Shown: positions 6,434-14,896, counted from the stretch's first letter. The stretch: 64,000 nucleotides of DNA from an uncultured Acetatifactor sp. (GCA_949840885.1 CATKYJ010000017.1:23824-87823), one strand, 5' to 3'. The notes: generated by a model from the sequence alone, not told the origin. Translations and numbers: made by a program.

Positions 6434-6625
6434 ATGGGAATCAACCTGGACAGGGTGACGGTGCAGGACTGCATCGAGATGTGCGACCGGAAAGGCTTCA
6501 TGGCGATCCTGGGCAACGGGCGACTGCTTGGGTTCCGGGCAGAACTGAAAGGGAAATCCCCCACAGCTGGCCATGAACCAGTGCAGGGGAAGATGGCAAA
6601 ACGGATATCTATGCTTCCATTATAA
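6434..6625 (+). CDS. Small early phage protein, unknown
   Basis: 63 residues, ATG 6434 behind AAGGAGGGCGAGTAAGG. N-terminal part (GINLDRVTVQDCIEMCDRKG) looks helical, then a beta-hairpin (FMAILGNGRLLGFRAE) and a basic tail. Not recognised. It lies in the rightward early operon 25 bp behind its neighbour. Confidence 0.6.
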   Translation: MGINLDRVTVQDCIEMCDRKGFMAILGNGRLLGFRAELKGKSPTAGHEPVQGKMAKRISMLPL

Positions 6626-6646
6626 GGACATGGAGGGGAAAAGTCA

Positions 6647-7150
6647 ATGGGAAGATTGTACGCAGACATGACAGACTCAGACCTGAGGCAGACATGGGAG
6701 GAATCCATGGACTGGGAAGTGATACGCCTATTGGAACATGAGATGGCAATGCGCTACATGCATAAGGCAACGGTGGGCAGCAGGCATGACTACCTGACGG
6801 AGAAGTTCCTGCAGATGCCCGCCCGGTTCGTGGAGGCTTGCGGCAGGAAAGAATGGTACCGGGCAAAGTACATCTATGACAGCGCCATTGTGATAGGCCT
6901 GTTCCTGGAACTGCCGGAACCCGTCCGGGATCAGGTCTTTGGCAGCAGGCAGCATGAGGAGGTCATAGATGGCATGTTCCCGGAAAGGCTGCTGGAACGG
7001 ACAATGAAAGAGTGCGTCATAAAGAACAGGCTGGGGTTTGAATGCGTGGTATACCGGATCCCCGGAGAGGTAGGTTTTTATGGAGCCAGGCGGGAACCTG
7101 GCACCAGCCATATGCCGGCTGAAGCGAACCCGGCGTACCATGCAAAATGA
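6647..7150 (+). CDS. Phage protein of unknown function, 167 aa
   Basis: ATG 6647; GGAGGGGAAAAGTCA precedes it. Mostly helical and charged, with LRQTWEESMDWEVIRLLEHE near the start and FLELPEPVRDQVFG in the middle; no catalytic motif or membrane segment. G+C rises from here to about 12.6 kb, so this gene belongs to a compositionally distinct, GC-richer block. No function can be assigned. Confidence 0.72.
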   Translation: MGRLYADMTDSDLRQTWEESMDWEVIRLLEHEMAMRYMHKATVGSRHDYLTEKFLQMPARFVEACGRKEWYRAKYIYDSAIVIGLFLELPEPVRDQVFGSRQHEEVIDGMFPERLLERTMKECVIKNRLGFECVVYRIPGEVGFYGARREPGTSHMPAEANPAYHAK

Positions 7151-7169
7151 ATCCGGAAAGAGGGCATGG

Positions 7170-7706
7170 ATGACAACGGTGGACATCTATATAGGAACCA
7201 CCCTGCGGGGATCGGCAAAGGGCACCGGGAAAGGAATATACATCATGCGGGCCCACCTGGCGGAGGGCAGGGTACACGAGAGGATGGCGGCAGTGGAGAT
7301 CGGAGGGGCCACAGAGAGCCGGCTGGCGCTGTACTGCCTAAGGGACAGTCTGGCCAGATTCCGGTACGCCTGCGATGTGGTGGTATACACGGAATGCACC
7401 TATGTGGCCGCCGCCGTCAACAGCCAGTGGTCGGAAGTCTGGCGGGAGAGCGGATGGATTACGGGCAGGGGAACAAGGGTAAAGGATTCCGGCCTGTGGA
7501 GGGACATATTATGGCATCTGGAGGACACCGGCCATGCGCTCCGGGTCGTACCAGGGAAGCATGAGTTCAGTTCCTGGGCACGGGCAAACCTGCCCAGACT
7601 GTATGCTCCCAGAGACATCTTCGGGGAAGTGGATGGGGAGGCCCTAAATCCTGTAGCTTACAGGACCGGGGCGCATCCGGCAATGTCCTGGCACGGAGAG
7701 GACTGA
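7170..7706 (+). CDS. RNase H-like protein with altered catalytic residues
   Basis: 178 residues from ATG 7170 (GAGGG upstream; an in-frame ATG at 7140 is the alternative). The order of elements matches RNase HI: strand VDIYIGTTLRGSAKGTG, a Glu-containing helix (ATESRLALYCLRDSLARF), strand DVVVYTECTYVAAAVN, then WITGRGTRVKDSGLWRDI, and a final helix SWARANLPRL. In RNase HI the first strand carries an essential Asp in a TDG motif; here the position reads YIG. The third-strand Asp is Glu. Activity on RNA-DNA hybrids is therefore doubtful; it may bind nucleic acid only. Similar divergent versions occur in Clostridia phages. Confidence 0.72.
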   Translation: MTTVDIYIGTTLRGSAKGTGKGIYIMRAHLAEGRVHERMAAVEIGGATESRLALYCLRDSLARFRYACDVVVYTECTYVAAAVNSQWSEVWRESGWITGRGTRVKDSGLWRDILWHLEDTGHALRVVPGKHEFSSWARANLPRLYAPRDIFGEVDGEALNPVAYRTGAHPAMSWHGED

Positions 7707-7710
7707 GGGG

Positions 7711-7730
7711 AGGTTGCACTGGTGCAACCT
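7711..7730. repeat. Palindrome TTGCAC-N2-GTGCAA, copy 1
   Basis: AGGTTGCAC TG GTGCAACCT, 9-bp perfect arms, 18 bp upstream of the ATG at 7748. The same core recurs at 15395-15420 and 23943-23960. Likely a protein-binding site, or a hairpin overlapping the leader of the next gene. Confidence 0.7.
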
Positions 7731-7747
7731 TTGAAAGGAGAAATAAA

Positions 7748-8242
7748 ATGGAACGTAAATTTGGAGTGTTTGACACTGTAGAGGAACTGAACAGGGCAGC
7801 AGCGGCCCAGAAAGCGGAGGGGGACACGGAGGCCCTGTTCGCCCTGGCGGCGGAAAACGGGATCGGCCAGGAGGACGTGGAGGACTACCTGGAGGGGTAT
7901 GCGGACGAACTTGCCACGCCGCTGATGGCCGCCCTGGGGAAGCTTGACATGGAGGCAGCAGAACTGCAGCTGAAGAGCCAGCTGGCGGACTGGAAAGACC
8001 AGATTGCGGCCATGTGCGGGGAAAGCGAGGAACTGTGCAGGGCAGTGTTCCGCCCGGACAGGGAAATCGCACAGGTGCTGGCAGCCGGGATAAAGCATGC
8101 ATCGCAGAACAGGGTGTATGTCCCGGACAGGGTTGTGGAGATTGCGGGCCTGCCGCACAGGATTCCGATCGGGATGACCGGCAGGGACGAACTGAGGAGG
8201 ATTGTGGAGAGGTACTATCTCGGAAAGGATACCGCGGCATGA
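7748..8242 (+). CDS. Conserved phage/mobile-element protein, unknown
   Basis: 164 residues, ATG 7748 behind TTTGAAAGGAGAAATAAA. N-terminus RKFGVFDTVEELNRAAAAQK followed by a helical acidic domain with paired helices (ALFALAAENGI, EDVEDYLEGYADEL), and a C-terminal half with PDREIAQVLAAGI and GLPHRIPIGMTGRD. I have the impression of similar N-termini in Clostridia phages and conjugative elements but know no function. It overlaps the next gene by four bases (ATGA), so they are translationally coupled. Confidence 0.72.
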   Translation: MERKFGVFDTVEELNRAAAAQKAEGDTEALFALAAENGIGQEDVEDYLEGYADELATPLMAALGKLDMEAAELQLKSQLADWKDQIAAMCGESEELCRAVFRPDREIAQVLAAGIKHASQNRVYVPDRVVEIAGLPHRIPIGMTGRDELRRIVERYYLGKDTAA

Positions 8243-8835
8243 CAGTATTTAAGGCAACAAACGCGGAAATGGAATGCACCATGGGAAAGGGGGTGTTCCG
8301 GTACCGGCTCGGCGTGCCCTCTACCGCGGACGACTCCAAATGCGGCTGCACCGGACTCCATGCCTGCGAGTATGTGCTGGACTGCATGTGGTACTATAGC
8401 CTGGGCGGCGGGAACCGTTTCTTTCTGGCGGAGGCAGGTGGGGATATCGCAGAAGACGGCCAGAATACCCGGATAGCATGTACAGAGCTCACCCTGATCC
8501 AGGAGCTGACCAACAGGGAGATAGCGGCCCATGCCGTGCTGTACATGGTGAGGCATCCGAAAAGGGACGGCTGGCAGGCGAAAATGGCCTTTCTGGAGGC
8601 TGCGGAGGACCGGGCGGAAGCCCGCCATCCGGACGCGATAGCCATCGCAAGGGGGACCCGCCCCATGGTCAGGGGGACGCTCGGCTCGCACCTTGGGCTG
8701 GTGCTGGAGGAAGATGGAGAGATCACAGATGCCAGGATCCTGACGGTGGGGCGCCATGGCATAATGCCGGGCATCTGGTATACGATCAGGGACGGCATGC
8801 CGGAGGAGGCAAGGGATGAAGAGGAAGCAGATTGA
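8239..8835 (+). CDS. DUF7666-like phage protein
   Basis: 198 residues; ATG at 8239 overlaps the previous stop codon. The N-terminus (TVFKATNAEMECTMGKGVF) plus GLHACEYVLDCMWYYS and a following beta region match the pattern of phage proteins that begin with a short strand, carry a GLHAC-type motif and end in beta-helix-like repeats. Mid-section NREIAAHAVLYMVRHP suggests a helical domain. Function unknown. Confidence 0.65.
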   Translation: MTVFKATNAEMECTMGKGVFRYRLGVPSTADDSKCGCTGLHACEYVLDCMWYYSLGGGNRFFLAEAGGDIAEDGQNTRIACTELTLIQELTNREIAAHAVLYMVRHPKRDGWQAKMAFLEAAEDRAEARHPDAIAIARGTRPMVRGTLGSHLGLVLEEDGEITDARILTVGRHGIMPGIWYTIRDGMPEEARDEEEAD

Positions 8836-10927
8836 GAAAGTTCCGGCGAAGAGGCCGGAAGGGATGGGAAAGAAGAAAAAGGGGAAGCATGTGGCTGCGC
8901 ATCTTTCCGGGGACTACCTGATCCTTGATCTGTGGAGCGATGGGATATGGACCCGTAGGCATGTAACAGACAGGAATACGGGAGAGTATGCCTCGTACGA
9001 CATGGATGGTGTATGGACGGAGGAGAACCTGGAGAACGCTTTCGTAAGCGATATTTGGGGCGTCATGAACGAGGAAAGGTTTCCCATATCGAAAGGGGAC
9101 CGGGAGATTATCCGGGAAAACCTGAAAGTACACTGGGATAGCCGAAACATATACTGCAACCTGGAGTCACTGGAGAGCGAATATGCCCGGGAGCGCAGCA
9201 ACAGGAAAGAGGACAGGCGCATCCAGAGGGTGAACGAACTGATGGACAGAGTCCCTGCCGTGGGAAAAGCTGTATGTGAATGGGCCGAGGAGCAGGCAGC
9301 TGGCTGCCTGCACTATGCCATCTGGGACAAGCCGTCCGGAACCTACTACTGTACGGACTGTGGCAATGGGTTCACGGAAGATGATGCAGGCACCCGGATG
9401 AGGCACAAGATCCGGGTACCATGCCCCCTGTGCCACCGGGAACTAGTGGTGGAGAAGAGGAGGCCCTCCCTGTCCATGAAGACTATGCTGACCCTGATCC
9501 ATGGCCTGGATGAAAAGAGGGGGATACAGAGGCATTTTGCGGTGACGGTCTTTTGGGGAGAACATGGGCACCGCAGGTCTATACGACTGCATGAGACCAT
9601 ACGCTGCATGCTGCACAAGGGATCATGGAGCAGGCACTATTGCGACTTTTACTATGCGCAGTACGGCGGGTGGGACAACAAAGGGAATCCATGCAACTGC
9701 AGATGGAGGACGGGATACCTGTACCCGGAGGGCATCCAGGAGGGGCTGGACGGGACAGCGTATCACGCCTGGACGGATGTCTTCCGGTACATGGCCTCTA
9801 AAGGGATGCGGGCGAACTATGACAGGCTCCTGGCGGACCGCAGGGAAGATTTTGTCAGAATGGTGGAGTATCTGGCAAAAGGACGCTTCAACAGGCTGCT
9901 GGAGGAGACGTCGGAGGAAGTAAGCTATGACCATGGATATGGCCGCTACAACTCCCTGAATCTCATCGGGGAGGACATCTGTGAGGTAATGCATATCTGG
10001 GACAGGCAGAAGATAAACCGCCTGCGGCAGGAGGACGGCGGTATTAACATGCTGGAATGGCTGCAGTGGGCGGACAATGAGGGGAAAAGGATAGGGAGCG
10101 ATGTGCTCGCCTGGTTTGGAAAGAACGGCATTTCGAATGCCCGGTACTGCAGGGGTCGTGCATCCATGCACCTGTCGCCGGAACAGCTGATGCACTACAT
10201 CGAGCGGCAGGCGGCGGAGTCGTATGGAGGGATGCGGAAAGCGGGGAGCATATTCGAGGCATATGAGGACTACCTTTCCATGGCGGCCTCGCTGGGGAAA
10301 GACATGTCAGACGCAATGGTGTTCCGCCCCAGGGAGTTGAAGCGGCGGCATGACGAGGCCGTGGAGGAGCGCAACAGGCATATGGAGGCTGAGAGGATCA
10401 GGATGGACAGGGAACGGGCAAAGAAAGAGGCGGAGAAAATGGAGGAGAAGTATCCGGGCTCAGGGGCCGTCCTTGCTCAGATAAGGACCAAGTACGAGTA
10501 TGAGGGGGAGCGCTTCCGCATCGTGGTGCCCGGAAGCTTCTGCGACATAGTCTCGGAGGGGATGGCCCTGCACCATTGCGTTGGCAACACCGAGAGGTAC
10601 TTCGACCGCATCCTGCAGCACGAGACGTACATCTGCTTCCTGCGCCGGACAGAGGAGCCCGACAGGCCGTTTTATACCATAGAGGTGGAGCCCGGCGGCA
10701 CCATAAGGCAGCACCGCGGCATGTATGACGAGGAGCCGGACATAGAGGAGATAAGGCCGTTCCTGCGCGAGTGGCAGAAAGAGGTACGGAAGCGTATGAG
10801 AGAAGAGGACTATGAGTATGCAAGGGTCAGCGCGGTCAAGCGGGAACAGAACATGGAGGAACTGAGGCAGAAGAACAATATGAGGGTCATAGCGGCCCTT
10901 ATGGAAGACCTGATGGAGGTAGTGTGA
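8816..10927 (+). CDS. PcfJ-like protein
   Basis: 703 residues, ATG 8816 behind GGAGGAGGCAAGGG, overlapping the previous gene by 20 bases. A zinc-ribbon-like region (YYCTDCGNGF, then CPLCHRELVVEKRR) lies near residue 180. The C-terminal third has the PcfJ signature: IVVPGSFCDIVSEGMALHHC, VGNTERYFDRI, ICFLRRTEEP, FYTIEVEPGG, RQHRGMYD. PcfJ was named on the conjugative plasmid pCF10; homologues are frequent in phages and plasmids, and the role is unclear. Length is at the upper end for the family. Confidence 0.85.
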   Translation: MKRKQIEKVPAKRPEGMGKKKKGKHVAAHLSGDYLILDLWSDGIWTRRHVTDRNTGEYASYDMDGVWTEENLENAFVSDIWGVMNEERFPISKGDREIIRENLKVHWDSRNIYCNLESLESEYARERSNRKEDRRIQRVNELMDRVPAVGKAVCEWAEEQAAGCLHYAIWDKPSGTYYCTDCGNGFTEDDAGTRMRHKIRVPCPLCHRELVVEKRRPSLSMKTMLTLIHGLDEKRGIQRHFAVTVFWGEHGHRRSIRLHETIRCMLHKGSWSRHYCDFYYAQYGGWDNKGNPCNCRWRTGYLYPEGIQEGLDGTAYHAWTDVFRYMASKGMRANYDRLLADRREDFVRMVEYLAKGRFNRLLEETSEEVSYDHGYGRYNSLNLIGEDICEVMHIWDRQKINRLRQEDGGINMLEWLQWADNEGKRIGSDVLAWFGKNGISNARYCRGRASMHLSPEQLMHYIERQAAESYGGMRKAGSIFEAYEDYLSMAASLGKDMSDAMVFRPRELKRRHDEAVEERNRHMEAERIRMDRERAKKEAEKMEEKYPGSGAVLAQIRTKYEYEGERFRIVVPGSFCDIVSEGMALHHCVGNTERYFDRILQHETYICFLRRTEEPDRPFYTIEVEPGGTIRQHRGMYDEEPDIEEIRPFLREWQKEVRKRMREEDYEYARVSAVKREQNMEELRQKNNMRVIAALMEDLMEVV

Positions 10928-12333
10928 TGGGAGACATAGTGGACATGAGGGGCGCACAGGGGACAGGATTGCTGGCCTTTGCGAGGTATCCGGATCTGGA
11001 GCGGGCGGCTGACCGGACAGCGGCCAAGATAAAGGAGGGCTTCATGGAGATGGGGTACATCCTGAAAGTGGCCAGGGACACGGACATCCTGGCCGGATCA
11101 GGATATGCCAGCCATGAGGAGTTTGCGGAAAAGCGGTATGGCCTGGACAAGGGGACAGTGTCCCGGTATATCCGGATCGTGGAACGGTTTTCAGTGGGTG
11201 GTAATAGTCATGTACTCCAGGAGGGATACAGGAACATCGGATTTGCCAAGCTGTCATTAATGCTGCACATGCCGGACGCGATAGCGGAGGAGATAACCGA
11301 GAACTACAGCAAGCAGGAGGTGCAGGCCATCAAGGAGGAGGTGGATGCGGAGCATGCGGTCAGCGACATCGAGGTGGCCATCGAGGATGCCGGGGTGCCA
11401 GAAAAGGAGAAAGCGGGGACCATGCTGGAGCGGGCCGTCCGGCAGCTGGGAAAGGAGCAGCAGGCACTGTACCATAGGCTGTATGACATCTATACAGTGG
11501 ACGGCACTGCTGCCATGGTGATGGAAGTAATGGCTCCCCAAGGAGACGCCGTCTATATGGTGAGGATACCGGGCACCGGGCGGTTGATGCTTTCCTTTTC
11601 GGTTGATGCAGTTAGTGTTACAAACGTCAGAAGCGGCGATAAGGAAAGGTATGCCGCGAAAGATGTCCTGGCAGCAGTCATTGGCATCATGCATGATGGT
11701 TCTGTGAGGGATTCATGGCAGCAGGAATATGGTGAGCCAATGGATCCGGAGGCAACGGACACTCCAAGGCAGGATGCAGATAAAGAGAACAGAAAAACGG
11801 AACCGGCCAAACAGAAAGAGAAGAGGAAAGAGTCCAAGGTGGTGAAAGCGGCGCCACCGAAAACCCCTGCAAAAAAGGATGCTGATATGGCCCACGAGCC
11901 TGCCGGGGCAATGGAGGAGGAACAGCTGCCTGGCCAAATGGAGATTGTGGACTATCCGGAAGCAATCCCGGATGCGCACTACGAAGAGATCACGGAAGCC
12001 CCCCCACAAGAAAAGGCTATGGAGGCAGCAGGTGTGTCGGAGAGGCCGGAAGAAGATGGGAATGTCGAAAACTTTCAAAGTATGGAGGGACAGGAGGAAA
12101 AGCCGGAAGAGATTCCGGATCGCAAAGGAAATCTGGAGAATGACCCAGAACTGGAGGGAGAGCTGATCTGGATGGAATTTGAGAGTAAGCTATCCTATCT
12201 AAAGCAATGGGCTGCCGTATGGAATTATGAAGATGTGCCGGGGGACTGCCTTGTAAGGGCATACCATGCAGCCATCGACATGGCCGCCTCCATAGAAAAA
12301 CTTATGAATGCGAAAGGAGTCGAGAATGGCTAA
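10927..12333 (+). CDS. ParB/DUF3102-like DNA-binding phage protein with long acidic tail
   Basis: 468 residues from ATG 10927 (GGAGG eight bases before; an in-frame GTG at 10924 is the alternative). The N-terminal ~80 residues hold a DUF3102-like region with a helix-turn-helix: EMGYILKVARDTDILAGSGY, HEEFAEKRYGLDKGTVSRYI. A middle domain (about residues 150-270) is mixed alpha/beta. From about residue 275 the chain is low-complexity Lys/Glu/Pro, ending in a helical segment (WMEFESKLSYLKQWAAVW). It probably binds DNA in early or replication control. ATGA-type overlap with the PcfJ-like gene. Confidence 0.7.
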   Translation: MGDIVDMRGAQGTGLLAFARYPDLERAADRTAAKIKEGFMEMGYILKVARDTDILAGSGYASHEEFAEKRYGLDKGTVSRYIRIVERFSVGGNSHVLQEGYRNIGFAKLSLMLHMPDAIAEEITENYSKQEVQAIKEEVDAEHAVSDIEVAIEDAGVPEKEKAGTMLERAVRQLGKEQQALYHRLYDIYTVDGTAAMVMEVMAPQGDAVYMVRIPGTGRLMLSFSVDAVSVTNVRSGDKERYAAKDVLAAVIGIMHDGSVRDSWQQEYGEPMDPEATDTPRQDADKENRKTEPAKQKEKRKESKVVKAAPPKTPAKKDADMAHEPAGAMEEEQLPGQMEIVDYPEAIPDAHYEEITEAPPQEKAMEAAGVSERPEEDGNVENFQSMEGQEEKPEEIPDRKGNLENDPELEGELIWMEFESKLSYLKQWAAVWNYEDVPGDCLVRAYHAAIDMAASIEKLMNAKGVENG

Positions 12334-12634
12334 AAGCATCATGCACAACAAAGAGGACAGGACATGCTATCTGTGTATGCTCCTACGTGACGACTTTGCC
12401 ACCCGGAGAGACCTGCAGGAGCACCATGCCATGCCGGGAACGGCAAACAGGAAGCTTTCAGAGCGTTACGGCCTGAAAGTGCACCTATGTATGGAGCACC
12501 ACACGGCAGGGCCACAGGCGGTACACAACAACATAAGGCTCCAGAGGCTCCTGCAGGCGAACGCGCAAATCTCTTTTGAAAGGAAGTATTCCCATGATGA
12601 ATGGATGAAGATCTTCGGGCGTAACTTTATCTAG
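12326..12634 (+). CDS. Small HNH-type zinc protein of phages
   Basis: 102 residues, ATG 12326 behind GAAAGGAGTCGAGA, overlapping the previous gene by eight bases. CYLC near the start, EHHAMPGTANRKLSERYG and VHLCMEHH form a treble-clef/HNH-like zinc site, and the end KIFGRNFI is typical of this phage family. Members usually lie in replication/recombination modules, and a structure-specific nuclease role (NinG-like) is suspected. Catalytic competence cannot be judged from sequence alone. Confidence 0.78.
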   Translation: MAKSIMHNKEDRTCYLCMLLRDDFATRRDLQEHHAMPGTANRKLSERYGLKVHLCMEHHTAGPQAVHNNIRLQRLLQANAQISFERKYSHDEWMKIFGRNFI

Positions 12635-12711
12635 CCTTTCTGGAAAATTTTGATACATCACGGCAACTGTAGGCAAGGATCAGGGGGCTCCGGCCCCCAG
12701 AAAGGAGGGGC

Positions 12712-12924
12712 GTGTTGAGAGTGAAACAGACTAAGGGACCCAGCAATGCGAAGGGCTTCCCGGCGTGCTATCAAGAAGATTTTGACAGACGGTGGCAGCA
12801 GACGGTGGAAAGGATACGCAGATCTGGCGTTGACATCGGGAGAATAGCCCTGACCGTGGAATGGGACGGGCCAAAGGGCGTTAGGAGGTGCCATGGACAG
12901 CCTGGAAAAACAGGATCTGTATGA
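12712..12924 (+). CDS. Small phage protein, unknown
   Basis: 70 residues; GTG 12712 or TTG 12715, the latter better spaced from AAAGGAGGGGCG. Contains FPACYQEDFDRRWQQTVERI and a strand IGRIALTVEWDGPKG. Not recognised. The end overlaps the following gene by 32 bases. Confidence 0.5.
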   Translation: MLRVKQTKGPSNAKGFPACYQEDFDRRWQQTVERIRRSGVDIGRIALTVEWDGPKGVRRCHGQPGKTGSV

Positions 12925-13351
12925 AGAATACATAGCGGAAATCAGCACCAGGGCAGCAGCCATCGGGCGCAGGGTGCCGTACCATCTGGAGTACCTGAGG
13001 CGGCATGGGGATGTGACACTTTTAGCAGAAAATTGTATCGGTCAAGGAAAGGAGGGGACAGATGTGGAGACAAATTATATGTCGGCCATCAATGGATTCT
13101 GGGATTCCGTCACAGCGGAACCGTTACCAACAGGGCAAGTGTCGTTATATATGGCTCTTCTGCATATATGCAGTAAAAACAATTGGACAGAGTGGTTTCA
13201 TGTATCTAATCAAGTCATTGCTTTGTTGGCAGGGCTTTCGGATTCTGGAATATTAAAGGCAAGGCAAGGACTTGAGCAGAGAGGGTTGATTGAGTTCCAT
13301 GAGCAGGATACGAAATCAAGCTTGTATAGAATATGTACTATAGGTAGCTGA
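12893..13351 (+). CDS. Winged-helix phage replication protein with unusual N-terminal extension
   Basis: 152 residues from ATG 12893 (TTAGGAGGTGCC upstream). Residues 1-57 are GC-rich and helical. The rest is the winged-helix domain found at the start of phage replication initiators (DnaD/RepO-like): SAINGFWDSV, GQVSLYMALLHICSKNNWTE, NQVIALLAGLSDSGILKARQ, LEQRGLIEFHE. An in-frame GTG at 13064 has its own GGAAAGGAGG site exactly where base composition changes, so the AT-rich domain may be made separately. The next gene is a divergent paralogue. Confidence 0.7.
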   Translation: MDSLEKQDLYEEYIAEISTRAAAIGRRVPYHLEYLRRHGDVTLLAENCIGQGKEGTDVETNYMSAINGFWDSVTAEPLPTGQVSLYMALLHICSKNNWTEWFHVSNQVIALLAGLSDSGILKARQGLEQRGLIEFHEQDTKSSLYRICTIGS

Positions 13352-13370
13352 TATATAAAGGAGTGATTGG

Positions 13371-13682
13371 TTGAATTATCTGGATGAGATACTGGCTTTT
13401 GAACAATGGCTCGAAACTCACTACTTGCCAATCTCGCCACAGTTGCTTTGGTACAAGCAGATATACTTTTGCGACAGATACAGGTGGAGCGAGTGGGTGA
13501 CAGTAGATAACTTGCGTTTGATGGCAGCCACGCGAATGAGTCATGAAGCTACCTTGATAAAGGCGAGAGACGAACTCATAAAAGCGGGGCTGGTCGAATA
13601 TCAGGAAAGCAAGGAAAGGAGCCAGAACCGTATCCTTTACAGAAAAATGATTTTTAAATGTAGGGAAAGTAGGTGGGCATAA
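13371..13682 (+). CDS. Second winged-helix replication protein
   Basis: 103 residues, TTG 13371 behind AAGGAGTGATTGG. Same fold as the preceding protein: FEQWLETHYLPISPQLLWYK, RWSEWVTVDNLRLMAATRMS, ATLIKARDELIKAGLVEYQE. Sequence identity with its neighbour looks low but the pattern (trp-rich strand, recognition helix, wing) is conserved. The pair plus the DUF4373 gene five bases downstream form the replication module. Confidence 0.72.
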   Translation: MNYLDEILAFEQWLETHYLPISPQLLWYKQIYFCDRYRWSEWVTVDNLRLMAATRMSHEATLIKARDELIKAGLVEYQESKERSQNRILYRKMIFKCRESRWA

Positions 13683-13686
13683 GAGG

Positions 13687-14538
13687 ATGGCAAATAACAA
13701 GGTAGGGTTAGACTACTTTGAGTTAGATTGCCAGATGGAAGAAAAGGTAAGATTGATACAGGCTGAGTTTGGACTCAAGGGCTTTGCGGTCGTTGTTAAA
13801 CTCTACCAAAAGATATACGGTGAGTTTGGTTACTACTGTGAATGGTCAGAAGATTCGCTGTTACTCTTCATGTCAGAGAATGGTGTGCCGAGAGATAGTA
13901 AAAATTTAATACAGGAAATAGTCTCAGCATGTATCAGAAGGAGCATTTTTTCAGAAAAGCTTTTCAAAAAGTTCGGTATCCTTACGTCCTACGGGGTGCA
14001 GAAGCGGTACATGAATGCCACGTCCAGGCGCGAGAAGGTGAGTATGAAAAAAGAGTACCTTTTATTAGATGACGGCAAAATTAACCGCAATGTAGACATA
14101 ACCGAAGATTCTGGAGACATAATCGATAAAAATGTTGACATAATCGCACAGAGTAGAGTAGAGGAGAGTAGAGTAGAGGAAAATAATAAGGTGAAGCAGC
14201 GCAGAACAAAACAGTCAGTAGTATATTTTCAATATGAACCTCTCAACCAGGCATTCCTTGATTTTATTAATATGCGGAAAGGTATCAGGAAACCTATGAC
14301 AGATAGGGCAATAGAGCTTTCCATAAGGAAATTAGAAAAATTGTCCACGACTGTCTCTGGCGGGATGGATAAAGAGGTAGCTATTAAGATCCTGGAGCAA
14401 TCGATTATGTATTGCTGGCAAGGGCTGTTTCCCATAAAAGAGGGGCAGCAGGCAGCAGGCAAAAGGAGCAGCTTCAACCAGTTTGAGCAGAACAAGTACG
14501 ACTTTGACTCTCTGGAGAATGAGTTGGTTGCAAATTGA
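13687..14538 (+). CDS. DUF4373 replication initiation protein
   Basis: 283 residues, ATG 13687 behind AGAGG. N-terminal DUF4373/Lin1244-type domain: GLDYFELDCQMEEKVRLIQA, FGLKGFAVVVKLYQKIYGEF, YCEWSEDSLLLF. A lysine-rich linker with a repetitive coding stretch (SRVEESRVEE) leads to a C-terminal helical region (EPLNQAFLDFINMRKGIRK, then a DnaD-like helix CWQGLFPI). Such proteins recruit host replication machinery to the phage origin. The origin may lie in or near this gene, but I see no clear iteron set. Confidence 0.82.
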   Translation: MANNKVGLDYFELDCQMEEKVRLIQAEFGLKGFAVVVKLYQKIYGEFGYYCEWSEDSLLLFMSENGVPRDSKNLIQEIVSACIRRSIFSEKLFKKFGILTSYGVQKRYMNATSRREKVSMKKEYLLLDDGKINRNVDITEDSGDIIDKNVDIIAQSRVEESRVEENNKVKQRRTKQSVVYFQYEPLNQAFLDFINMRKGIRKPMTDRAIELSIRKLEKLSTTVSGGMDKEVAIKILEQSIMYCWQGLFPIKEGQQAAGKRSSFNQFEQNKYDFDSLENELVAN

Positions 14539-14622
14539 TGTTTTTTGCAGCTAGAGCATAGGGAAGAAAAGCACTTTGACAACCGAATATTGGCGAGTAG
14601 TTGAAAAATTCCAATTTGCCTA

Positions 14623-14662
14623 TTGACATATTGCTAGCTACATGGTATATTGTAGCTAGCAA
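14623..14662 (+). promoter_or_regulatory. Promoter overlapped by an 11-bp-arm operator
   Basis: TTGACA (14623-14628), 17 bp, TATATT (14646-14651). An inverted repeat with perfect arms TTGCTAGCTAC (14631-14641) and GTAGCTAGCAA (14652-14662) brackets the -10. A repressor bound here would block RNA polymerase; the RHH protein encoded just downstream is the obvious candidate. Confidence 0.85.
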
Positions 14663-14674
14663 TAGAGGAGGTGA

Positions 14675-14854
14675 ATGTTATTGCATGACAAAAGCAGAGC
14701 CGATTACTTCAAAGAACGCCGTAAGACTATTGGACAATTTAGTGTTTCTGTTCCCAGGGAAAAGCTAGAGGCACTTGATAGAAAGCTGAGGGAGCAGGAT
14801 AAAACAAAGACGACATGGTTGAATGAGAAAATTGATGAAGAAATTGGCAAATAA
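14675..14854 (+). CDS. Ribbon-helix-helix (CopG/Arc-like) regulator
   Basis: 59 residues from ATG 14675; TTG 14681 is the alternative with better spacing to GAGGAGG. The core GQFSVSVPREKLEALDRKLR, then KTTWLNEKIDEEI is a ribbon-helix-helix fold: a DNA-contacting strand and two helices. Together with the palindrome over its own promoter this is a self-repressing gene. It may also have other targets in the phage. Confidence 0.8.
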   Translation: MLLHDKSRADYFKERRKTIGQFSVSVPREKLEALDRKLREQDKTKTTWLNEKIDEEIGK

Positions 14855-14896
14855 TAATAACGGTTGTTCACCATGGAAAGTTCGCAACCGTTATTG
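14855..14896. terminator. Hairpin behind RHH gene
   Basis: AATAACGGTTG / CAACCGTTATT, 11-bp arms, starting at the stop codon of the RHH gene. There is no long T tract, so it may be a weak terminator or mRNA-stabilising hairpin. A second weaker hairpin (CCGCA/TGCGG) follows before the next gene. Confidence 0.55.

Noticed and set aside
7748..8242. Anti-CRISPR or defence gene
   Set aside because: Small acidic early phage protein of unknown role, but nothing in the sequence or neighbourhood (no Aca-type regulator) supports that label.
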